From Syntrophaceae bacterium UBA4778 (lineage in GTDB: Bacteria > Desulfobacterota > Syntrophia > Syntrophales > UBA4778), in contig DHHG01000043.1 in assembly GCA_002403175.1 (NCBI GenBank), positions 1 to 14,144 of the forward strand: 14,144 nt of DNA. Reading direction: 5' to 3'. The notes below the pieces were generated by a model. That model made no database searches, was not told the origin of the DNA, and worked only from the letters and a program-made list of their open reading frames with translations. Every line of letters starts with the position of its first letter. Positions within the stretch are counted from its first letter, which is position 1. Positions 7,234-13,371 of the stretch are shown here, in pieces. Made by a program: the position numbers and the translations under genes.

Positions 7234-8487
7234 TTATGAATTGCCTGCCAGGGAGATTTTTTCTTCAAGCCATCTCCTGCCACCGAGTATTCTGGCAACC
7301 AAGATACTTGCCACATTATCGCCAACAGCATTCACCATGGTTGCGGGAGCGTCTACCAGCGTGCCGATCATAGTGATCAACGGAAAGGCTTCAGGCGGAA
7401 ATCCATAAAGGGATATGATCAGCAGTTCGCCAATGGTTCCGCCCCCCGGGATACCGCTAACGACCATTCCCGTCAGCATACCTATCCCAATTGCCGTCAG
7501 GATCGTTCCGGCTCCGGAGAAATCCATGTTAAAGACGCCAAAGAGAAAAGCTATCTTCAAAACTGCGGCCAGGCAAGATCCCTCCATATGCAAGGTGGCG
7601 CCTACAGGGATAATGATCTCACTGATCTCCCTGGGAACCCCCATCTTATCGGCAGCCTCCAGATTAGATGGAATGGCAACCATACTGCTTCCTGTGGCAA
7701 GCGCAGTAAGGGAGGGTGGAATAATGCTTTTCCAGAATCTCTTCACCCCCGAGCCACCCGAAGCAACGTAAACGTAAAGGGTAAACGCGGTAAAAAAATA
7801 CAGGAGAGACAGGGGGAAATAAAGGACAACGACACGCATGTAATTCCCGAGCAGGCCTGTACCGAAAGAACCGATCAGGTAAGCAAAATAGGCGCACAAA
7901 CCAATCGGCGCATAATACATAATGAAGTGAATGACTCTCATCATCACTTCTGTAGCGGAGTTGAGGAAATCGGAGAAAGCCCTCCCCTTCTCTCCGGCAG
8001 CAGCTGTAGCCATTCCGACAAGAATGGAAAACAGGATCAGGGCCAGCATATTTTTCTTGCTCAGAATATCCCGGAAGTCAGATACCGTGAGCGCTTTGAC
8101 AATCTGCTCGGAAACGCTGAGATGCTCGATATTATGATCCGCACCCAGTTCGATCTTCATATCGGGGGCCGGTGGATATGCTTTCACGCCGATGACCATA
8201 AAGGAAGCCGCGATAAAACCGGCCACCGTAAAAACGATCGTCATGGCCAACATGATTTTCCCCAGGCGCTTCATATTCGGCATCCCGGCAATGGCTGATG
8301 AAATGGAGAAAAATACCAGAGGTATAATGATAGTGAAGAGCAGATTGAGGAATATATCTCCAAACGGTTTGAACACGATCGCATCACGGCCGTATATGGA
8401 ACCAAGCAGGGCGCCCGCCAGAACAGAAGCGATCAGCAGGAATGAAAAACCATAAGCCCTGATAAATTGATTGGATTTTATTTTCAT
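7234..8487 (-). CDS. DAACS-family (GltP/DctA-like) cation symporter with altered binding site
   Basis: Members of this inner-membrane family take up glutamate, aspartate, C4-dicarboxylates or neutral amino acids with Na+ or H+, using two hairpins and TM7/TM8. The 417 residues are strongly hydrophobic and show the family landmarks: a Ser-containing HP1 (LATGSSMVAIPSN, about 263-275), TM7 (PVGATLHMEGS, 294-304), HP2 (SGIPGGGTIG, 344-353) and TM8 (LVDAPATMVNAVGD, 377-390). Compared with archaeal GltPh, the TM7 motif NMDGT is HMEGS. In TM8, Asp394, Thr398, Asn401 and Asp405 are kept (Asp379, Thr383, Asn386, Asp390), but Arg397, which holds the substrate side-chain carboxylate, is Ala382. A simple glutamate or dicarboxylate role is therefore unlikely; a neutral substrate and changed cation site are inferred. 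The ATG at 8487 follows GAGGTT. It is divergent from the acyl-CoA dehydrogenase operon. Confidence 0.88.
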   Translation of the reverse strand: MKIKSNQFIRAYGFSFLLIASVLAGALLGSIYGRDAIVFKPFGDIFLNLLFTIIIPLVFFSISSAIAGMPNMKRLGKIMLAMTIVFTVAGFIAASFMVIGVKAYPPAPDMKIELGADHNIEHLSVSEQIVKALTVSDFRDILSKKNMLALILFSILVGMATAAAGEKGRAFSDFLNSATEVMMRVIHFIMYYAPIGLCAYFAYLIGSFGTGLLGNYMRVVVLYFPLSLLYFFTAFTLYVYVASGGSGVKRFWKSIIPPSLTALATGSSMVAIPSNLEAADKMGVPREISEIIIPVGATLHMEGSCLAAVLKIAFLFGVFNMDFSGAGTILTAIGIGMLTGMVVSGIPGGGTIGELLIISLYGFPPEAFPLITMIGTLVDAPATMVNAVGDNVASILVARILGGRRWLEEKISLAGNS

Positions 8488-8565
8488 TGGTTTAACCTCA
8501 AAGGAATAGCCGGAAAGCAGATATTAAATCACATATCCGTGACATAAATGCCAGCCTAAAACAGG

Positions 8566-8594
8566 ATTAAATAACCTCTCTGAAAAAAAATCAA
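8566..8594 (-). promoter_or_regulatory. Possible sigma-70 promoter for the symporter gene
   Basis: On the minus strand TTGATT (8594-8589) and TTTAAT (8571-8566) are 17 nt apart, with four and five of six consensus bases respectively. The leader would be about 75 nt. In such an AT-rich stretch this could arise by chance. Confidence 0.35.
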
Positions 8595-8667
8595 TATTTT
8601 TAATAAGCTATGTTCATTATGGTTTTATTCAAGATCAATGCAGACCATGATGGATCAGATATCATCG

Positions 8668-8731
8668 TGTTCCGGTTGGCACAAAACCGGTGTTCCGCAA
8701 TGGAACAATTTTGTTCCCCATGATAGGAACA
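8668..8731. promoter_or_regulatory. Array of five TGTTCC/GGAACA half-sites, probable activator-binding region
   Basis: TGTTCC starts at 8668, 8691 and 8712, and its complement GGAACA at 8702 and 8726. Two perfect inverted pairs result: TGTTCC-N5-GGAACA (8691-8707) and TGTTCC-N8-GGAACA (8712-8731). Between them GGAACAA-TT-TTGTTCC (8702-8717) is also symmetrical. Three neighbouring sites are spaced 10-11 bp, about one helical turn. The array sits about 110-170 bp upstream of the predicted sigma-54 start, where enhancer-binding proteins usually bind. It could alternatively regulate the symporter on the other side. The cognate regulator is not in this window. Confidence 0.6.
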
Positions 8732-8813
8732 GAGCTAAATCTGAAAAAAGATTGACGGCCATAACTTGTTAATAAGAGACAAGTATTAGTTGCACACCCA
8801 TATATTTCCGTAC

Positions 8814-8829
8814 TGGCACAATAGGTGCA
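8814..8829 (+). promoter_or_regulatory. Sigma-54 (RpoN) -24/-12 promoter of the acyl-CoA dehydrogenase operon
   Basis: The plus strand reads TGGCACAATAGGTGCA. This matches the consensus TGGCAC-N5-TTGCA except for one base, and the invariant GG (8815-8816) and GC (8827-8828) are exactly 10 nt apart. Transcription would start near 8840, about 75 nt before the ATG at 8914. A half-site array at the normal enhancer distance supports it. Confidence 0.7.
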
Positions 8830-8913
8830 TTTATAGAAGTAACCATTCACGGTTCCCATAAGCATTTACATAAAGGGAAAATTCTACCAACTGGAATCAG
8901 AAAGGAATTCATC

Positions 8914-10047
8914 ATGGATTTTGAATTATCAGAAGAGCTAAAGATGTTAAAAGACATGGCCTATAAGTTTGCGCTAACTGATGTTAAACCGTATTCCACG
9001 GAATGCGATGAACATGAAAAATACCCGCATGAGGTAATCAAAAAGGCGGCCATGAACGGTCTTGTCGGTGCATGGATTCCCGAGGAATACGGCGGACCCG
9101 GCGCAGGCATTTTTGGCAATGCCATTATTGCGGAAGAGATTTCAAAGATCGACATGGGCATCGCTGTGTGCGTTGTCGCTACTTCGTTCGGATGCGAATC
9201 CATTTTCCAGTATGGCACGGAAGAGCAAAAACAGATGTATTTACCGCCGATCTGTACAGGCGAGAAAATATGCGCAGGGGCCTTTACCGAACCCAATGCC
9301 GGAACAGACGTTTCGGGATACAAGACCAGAGCCGTCAAAGACGGGGATGACTACATCATCAATGGGAATAAGATCTTCATCACGAATGGAACCGTTTGCG
9401 ATTTCATGGTTGCGCAGTGCATTACAAATCCCGAACAAAAGCGACACAACAGTTTCAGCCAGATCATCGTTCCGGCGGACGCTCCCGGTGTCACCAGAAA
9501 TAAGATCAAGGGCAAACTCGGAATTCGTGCATCCGATACGGCCGAAGTTGCCTTTGAGGATGTCCGCGTACCTCAGAGCAACCTGATCGGCAAAGAAGGC
9601 AACGGATTCAAGCAGCTCATGCATTTCTTTGATACGACAAGAATCATGGTGTCGGGAAAGGCGCTCGGTCTTTCAGAAGGATGCCTGGAAACTGCTATTA
9701 AATATGCGAAAGAGAGAACGGTTTTCGGCGCTCCATTGGGATCGTTCCAGATGACTCAGAAAAAACTGGCGGAAATGGCCATCCAGATCGAGGCATTAAG
9801 AGGATTGGTTTATAAAACCGCATGGCTGATGGATATCGGGCGTCCGGATTACCATCTGGCTTCCATGGCGAAATTTTACGGCGGCCAAGTGGCGGTCTTC
9901 TGTGTCAATGCCGCTTTGGAAATTCACGGCGGTTATGGCTACATCGAAGAGTATCCTGTTTCTAAATGGTACCGAGATGCTAAGATCCTTGAAATCTATG
10001 AAGGGACCAAAGAAGCGGAAATCATGACGATCGGAAAAGCGTTGTGA
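8914..10047 (+). CDS. Acyl-CoA dehydrogenase (FAD)
   Basis: This enzyme oxidises an acyl-CoA to the 2,3-enoyl-CoA and passes electrons on, usually to electron-transfer flavoprotein. The 377-residue length is typical. Visible landmarks are the N-terminal helical domain, the flavin/substrate segment AGAFTEPNAGTD (121-132), IFITNG (154-159), the C-terminal RTVFG (268-272), EIHGGYGYIEEYPVSKWYRD (336-355), and the catalytic glutamate Glu363 in IYEGT, the position used by medium-chain enzymes. No Asp resembling the extra acid of cyclohexene-carboxyl-CoA 1,4-dehydrogenases is obvious near residue 91. The ATG at 8914 follows AAGGA. It is the first gene of the operon with the DUF35 and thiolase-fold genes, after a sigma-54-type promoter. 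Substrate cannot be named; benzylsuccinyl-CoA-like or other branched CoA esters are possible from context. No etfAB gene lies in the window. Confidence 0.93.
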   Translation: MDFELSEELKMLKDMAYKFALTDVKPYSTECDEHEKYPHEVIKKAAMNGLVGAWIPEEYGGPGAGIFGNAIIAEEISKIDMGIAVCVVATSFGCESIFQYGTEEQKQMYLPPICTGEKICAGAFTEPNAGTDVSGYKTRAVKDGDDYIINGNKIFITNGTVCDFMVAQCITNPEQKRHNSFSQIIVPADAPGVTRNKIKGKLGIRASDTAEVAFEDVRVPQSNLIGKEGNGFKQLMHFFDTTRIMVSGKALGLSEGCLETAIKYAKERTVFGAPLGSFQMTQKKLAEMAIQIEALRGLVYKTAWLMDIGRPDYHLASMAKFYGGQVAVFCVNAALEIHGGYGYIEEYPVSKWYRDAKILEIYEGTKEAEIMTIGKAL

Positions 10048-10087
10048 AATTGATGAACGTGATAGGAAGTGAAAGGGGGAAGAAGTA

Positions 10088-10555
10088 ATGTCCGAAGAGT
10101 TTAAAGGCATTGAACCCATGATCTGCAGCAGCAAGATCAATGTACCATATAGCTGGTGGGCAGGAAACACTGCAAGCCGGTTTTTTATAAGTTTGAGAGA
10201 TGATAAAAAGATTATCGCCCCGCGTTGCAATCTCTGCAAGAAAGTTTTCTTGCCACCCCGGAAGGTATGCCCGTCCTGCTTCACCAAAAATACGGATTGG
10301 GTGGATGTGTCTGATGAGGGGAAATTGGTTTCCTATACCGTTGCCAGACGCCGACTGGAAGCGATTCCCGGCGACAAGGAGCTTCCTGTCATTTGGGGTC
10401 TGGTCAAACTGGATGGAGCCGATAGCGCCCTGCTCCACTTCCTGGGAGATGTAAAACCAGAAGAGATTACCATCGGTATGCGAGTAAAAGCGGTTTTCGC
10501 CGAAAAACGGACAGGCAGCATTCGCGATATCTCGCACTTCCGGCCTGTTAAATAG
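10088..10555 (+). CDS. DUF35 zinc-ribbon/OB-fold protein 1 (thiolase-fold partner)
   Basis: DUF35 proteins bind thiolase-fold enzymes and shape their CoA or substrate site, as in archaeal acetoacetyl-CoA thiolase/HMG-CoA synthase, steroid aldolase and benzoylsuccinyl-CoA thiolase complexes. The 155-residue product has an N-terminal helical part with the SWWAGNTASRFF segment (22-33) and a four-cysteine zinc ribbon (Cys47, Cys50, Cys61, Cys64). An OB-fold follows (LVSYTVARRR, then VIWGLVKLDGADSALLHF), ending in SIRDISHFRP. The ATG at 10088 follows a purine-rich AGGGGGAAG box. It begins 40 bp after the dehydrogenase stop and ends 10 bp before thiolase-fold gene 1, so it is probably the partner of that protein. 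It is a paralogue of the DUF35 gene at 12886. Confidence 0.9.
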   Translation: MSEEFKGIEPMICSSKINVPYSWWAGNTASRFFISLRDDKKIIAPRCNLCKKVFLPPRKVCPSCFTKNTDWVDVSDEGKLVSYTVARRRLEAIPGDKELPVIWGLVKLDGADSALLHFLGDVKPEEITIGMRVKAVFAEKRTGSIRDISHFRPVK

Positions 10556-10565
10556 GGAGGGGAAA

Positions 10566-11711
10566 ATGGAAAGAACAGCAATCGTCGGCGTTGGAATGAC
10601 GAAAATTGAAGCGAATAAAAACAGAGAAACATTTGCAGATATGGTCTGGGAAGCTGTAAACAAGGCTTTAAACGACGCAGGAATGTCGATTGATCAGATC
10701 GACAATGTTGTCACGACCTCCAGCGATTTCTGGGATGGCCGCACGATATCCTGTATGGCCGTAGGTGATGCAAGCGGCGCGGCTGATAAGAACGTATCCT
10801 GCGTAGAGGGAGATGGGACATTCGGCGCTTTTTATGCCAATGCACGAGCGTTGTCCGGATCATACAAAACAACTCTCGTAACCGGCCACACAAAAGGTTC
10901 TCAGTGCGTGTCCAGTCTCATTACGAATGCCGCATTCGATCCCATCTACGAACGTAGCATGGGAATGGATATGATCACGGCATCCGCAATGCAGGCCAAT
11001 TCTTATCTGAATCGGACCGGATTGAAACCGGAAGACCTGGCCATGGTTTCTGTGAAAAATCATAATAATGCCATCAAGAACCCGATGGCGCAATTACCCA
11101 TGAAGATCACCGTTGAGGATGTACTGGCATCCGAAATGATCGCGGACCCGCTTCGAAAGCTGGATTGTTCGCCTGTATCGGACGGGTGCTGCGCCGTCAT
11201 CATAGCTCATGAATCGGCAATATCAAGATCCAGTCAGAAACCTGTTTGGATCAAAGGTTTGTCTTTCTGTACAGATAATTATTTCTTCGGCGACCGGGAT
11301 CTGGCCCGGAGCAATTCATTAGTAGAGGCCTCAAAGGCCGCTTACAAGATGGCAGGCATTACCGATCCCAGAAAAGAAATAGACCTTGTAGAACTCTATG
11401 ACGCGTTCACCTACCAGGAACTTCTCTGGCTTGAAGAAATGGGATTTGCCGAATACGGAAAAGCTGCCATTGCCCTTAAAAATGGCGAATACAATATGGA
11501 TGGCGCATTGCCCGTAAATCCATCAGGCGGATTGATGGCAGGTCATCCCGTGATTGCGGCCGGGCTCTACCGAATTGCCGAGATCGTGATGCAATTGCGC
11601 GGGGATGCCGGAGAACACCAAGTCAGAAAAGCGCGGACCGGTCTCGCCCATGGCGTTAATGGTCTCTGCGGTCAGTCTCACTGCGTATGGATTCTGGATT
11701 CAGAAAAATAG
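10566..11711 (+). CDS. Thiolase-fold protein 1 (SCP2-thiolase/Ltp2-like), probably without nucleophilic Cys
   Basis: The 381-residue product has the two-domain thiolase fold of the SCP2-type branch: an opening strand TAIVGVGMTKIE (4-15), NHNNAIKNPMAQ (165-176), LELYDAFTYQEL-like segment around 274-286, and NPSGGLMAGHP (318-328). Normal thiolases show a nucleophilic Cys in a VEAACASG-like stretch; here the matching stretch reads VEGDGTFG (80-87). A Cys at 79 is nearby but would need an indel to align. The His of the usual HD motif is Tyr278, while the GHP histidine (His327) is kept. It may be an aldolase-type enzyme like steroid-degrading Ltp2, an unusual thiolase, or a non-catalytic partner of the next gene product. 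The strong AGGGAGGGG box precedes the ATG at 10566. DUF35 protein 1 ends 10 bp upstream, and thiolase-fold gene 2 starts 10 bp downstream. Confidence 0.85.
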   Translation: MERTAIVGVGMTKIEANKNRETFADMVWEAVNKALNDAGMSIDQIDNVVTTSSDFWDGRTISCMAVGDASGAADKNVSCVEGDGTFGAFYANARALSGSYKTTLVTGHTKGSQCVSSLITNAAFDPIYERSMGMDMITASAMQANSYLNRTGLKPEDLAMVSVKNHNNAIKNPMAQLPMKITVEDVLASEMIADPLRKLDCSPVSDGCCAVIIAHESAISRSSQKPVWIKGLSFCTDNYFFGDRDLARSNSLVEASKAAYKMAGITDPRKEIDLVELYDAFTYQELLWLEEMGFAEYGKAAIALKNGEYNMDGALPVNPSGGLMAGHPVIAAGLYRIAEIVMQLRGDAGEHQVRKARTGLAHGVNGLCGQSHCVWILDSEK

Positions 11712-11721
11712 GGGGATAGTC

Positions 11722-12876
11722 ATGGCGAAACGAGTCGCGATTGTAGGAACAGGTCAGACCTTTCATAAGAGTCACCGGCCGGATGTGAATGGTCAGGAAC
11801 TCATCAATGAAGCAGTTCGGAGCGCATTGCTCGATTCCGGGCTGAAAATGAAAAATATAGATGCTATTGTCATCGGCAACATGGATCATTTTGAGGGGAT
11901 CAATTACGTTGACTGCTGGAGCGTAGATGGCTCGGGAGGCGTAATGAAACCCGTCATTAAAATAACAACAGGTGGAACAACCGGGGCCTCGCTGGCCATC
12001 TGCGGCTACCACTTGGTCGGTTCCGGAATGTTTGACAAGGTCCTGGTGATTGGTTGGGAAAAGAATTCCGAATCAGACACAACCGGAGCTATTACCACCG
12101 CATTTGACCCCATCTGGGATCGTCAGGTTTTTGCCGGAGCCATATCCGGTCTCGCGGTAGAAGCCCAAGCCTATATGGCCCGTTTCGGCGCTTCCGACAA
12201 GGATGGCGCACGCGTATCTGTTCGAGATCGAAGACACGCAATGAATAATCCTTATGCACAGCTCCGGAAAGAGGTAACGCTGGAAGAAGTATTGGCCTCC
12301 CCAATGCTGGCAGATCCTATTCACCTCCTGGATGTCTGCCCGAGAACGGACGGAGCGTGCGCTGTCATCATGGCCAGCGAAGATACCGCTGAAAAAATAT
12401 GTCCGAAACCGGACTGGATATGGGGAACCGCTGCACGTCATTCCTACGCCAATCTCGGCGACTGCGATTGGGGAAGACTGACCAGCATGGAGAGATGCGC
12501 AAAGGAAATCTTCAAGAAAGCAGGGATCAAAGAGCCGCGAAAGGAAGTCAATGTCATCGAGCTTTATCAGCCCTATTCCTTTGCCGGCCTTATCTGGATT
12601 GAAGATATGGGAATTGTCGGCTACGGCGAGGCCCCTCAATATGTTTGGGACGGCAATACCGATATGGGCGGGGAATTGCCCGTGAATCCCTCGGGCGGCG
12701 TTATCTCCTGTAATCCTATTGGAGCAACAGGGCTGATCCGTTGTGCAGAGGCCGCTATGCAGGTAATGGGCAAAGCGGAAGGCCATCAGGTTCCAGACGT
12801 AAATTTTGCAGTCAGCACCGGATTTGGCGGTTGCATGTGGACCGATATGCTCCTGCATGGAAAGAACAAACCTTGA
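11722..12876 (+). CDS. Thiolase-fold protein 2, lacks the nucleophilic Cys
   Basis: The start chosen is the ATG at 11722 (MAKRVAIVGTGQTF), with AGGGGG at 11710-11715. An in-frame ATG further upstream at 11605 would overlap gene 1 by over 100 bp and add residues with no family match. The resulting 384 residues follow the SCP2-thiolase pattern throughout. In an ungapped match of about 31 residues, the nucleophile stretch VEAACASG of thiolases corresponds to ITTGGTTG (81-88), placing Gly85 at the cysteine. The HD-motif His is Tyr282 (ELYQPYSF), and the GHP motif is CNP (330-332). Three catalytic positions are thus replaced, yet the fold, the NPSGG loop (322-326) and the glycine-rich C-terminus (STGFGGCMW) are kept. 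It is a diverged paralogue of gene 1 and likely forms a hetero-oligomer with it. Reaction unknown: retro-aldol cleavage or a structural role are the leading ideas. Confidence 0.86.
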   Translation: MAKRVAIVGTGQTFHKSHRPDVNGQELINEAVRSALLDSGLKMKNIDAIVIGNMDHFEGINYVDCWSVDGSGGVMKPVIKITTGGTTGASLAICGYHLVGSGMFDKVLVIGWEKNSESDTTGAITTAFDPIWDRQVFAGAISGLAVEAQAYMARFGASDKDGARVSVRDRRHAMNNPYAQLRKEVTLEEVLASPMLADPIHLLDVCPRTDGACAVIMASEDTAEKICPKPDWIWGTAARHSYANLGDCDWGRLTSMERCAKEIFKKAGIKEPRKEVNVIELYQPYSFAGLIWIEDMGIVGYGEAPQYVWDGNTDMGGELPVNPSGGVISCNPIGATGLIRCAEAAMQVMGKAEGHQVPDVNFAVSTGFGGCMWTDMLLHGKNKP

Positions 12877-12885
12877 GGTGATATT

Positions 12886-13350
12886 ATGGATGAAAAAGAA
12901 TTCTTGATAGTCGAATCCGGCGAGGCATCGCAGCCGTTTCAATATGCTGTTGGAATGCACGGCAGTAAATTTTTTACCGAAACCCGCGACAATAAGCGAC
13001 TTATGGGCCTCAAGTGTCCCAATTGCGGCAAGGTCTATGTCCCGCCGCGGGGCGTTTGCGGAAAATGCTTCGTTTCAATGAATGACTGGGTCGAGGTCGG
13101 TCCCGGAGGCGTAATCGGGACCTATACCATCCTGAGATTTGCATTCATTGATCCGGAAACAGGGCACCAGAAACCCGTTCCTTACGGATACGGTTTCATT
13201 AAACTCGACGGTGCCGATACCCTTCTGCAGCACTATATCAATATTGAAGATGAGTCGAAAATCAAGGTCGGCGCCAGAGTGGAAGCGGTCTTTGCAAAAG
13301 AACGAAAAGGCAACATTCGGGACATTGAGTATTTCAGGGTAGTCGATTGA
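12886..13350 (+). CDS. DUF35 zinc-ribbon/OB-fold protein 2 (thiolase-fold partner)
   Basis: This 154-residue protein has the same layout as DUF35 protein 1: an N-terminal helical segment with YAVGMHGSKFFTETRDN (20-36), a zinc ribbon with Cys44, Cys47, Cys58 and Cys61, and an OB-fold (GTYTILRFAF, YGYGFIKLDGADTLLQHY). It ends in NIRDIEYFRVVD, matching the SIRDISHFRP end of its paralogue. The ATG at 12886 follows GAGGTGAT. It starts 9 bp after thiolase-fold gene 2 and is presumably its partner. The order DUF35-thiolase-thiolase-DUF35 implies that two fold/DUF35 pairs are made together. An insertion FIDPETGHQKPVP (about 86-98), somewhat longer than in protein 1, may reach the substrate cavity; this is inference. 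Confidence 0.9.
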   Translation: MDEKEFLIVESGEASQPFQYAVGMHGSKFFTETRDNKRLMGLKCPNCGKVYVPPRGVCGKCFVSMNDWVEVGPGGVIGTYTILRFAFIDPETGHQKPVPYGYGFIKLDGADTLLQHYINIEDESKIKVGARVEAVFAKERKGNIRDIEYFRVVD

Positions 13351-13371
13351 TTTAGGAATCAGGGACTTGAT

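Larger units (their letters stand above)
8488..8913. other. Divergent regulatory region of symporter and acyl-CoA dehydrogenase operon
   Basis: This 426-bp gap holds no gene; a 67-codon minus-strand frame at 8662-8865 shows no recognisable feature. It contains a possible sigma-70 promoter for the symporter, a cluster of five TGTTCC/GGAACA half-sites and a sigma-54-type promoter reading into the plus-strand operon. Each is listed separately. Confidence 0.65.

Noticed and set aside
7588..8298. 236-codon plus-strand frame opposite the symporter
   Set aside because: Its polar, His-rich translation is typical of the complement of a hydrophobic membrane-protein gene; no domain or start signal.
8539..8553. 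Sigma-54-like site for the symporter on the minus strand (TGGCA...)
   Set aside because: The -12 dinucleotide is AC rather than GC at the required spacing.
8677..8692. Second sigma-54-like element TGGCAC-N5-CGGTG
   Set aside because: The -24 half is fine but the invariant GC of the -12 is GT, and it lies within the palindrome array.
10022..10663. 213-codon minus-strand frame across DUF35 gene 1
   Set aside because: It spans two plus-strand genes with clear motifs and ribosome-binding sites and has no domain of its own.
11605..11721. Longer start for thiolase-fold gene 2, adding 39 residues
   Set aside because: It overlaps the end of gene 1, has no good ribosome-binding site or family match, while the ATG at 11722 has AGGGGG and begins the standard thiolase first strand.
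12073..12960. 295-codon minus-strand frame opposite thiolase-fold gene 2
   Set aside because: Antisense shadow; the plus strand carries family motifs over the whole length.
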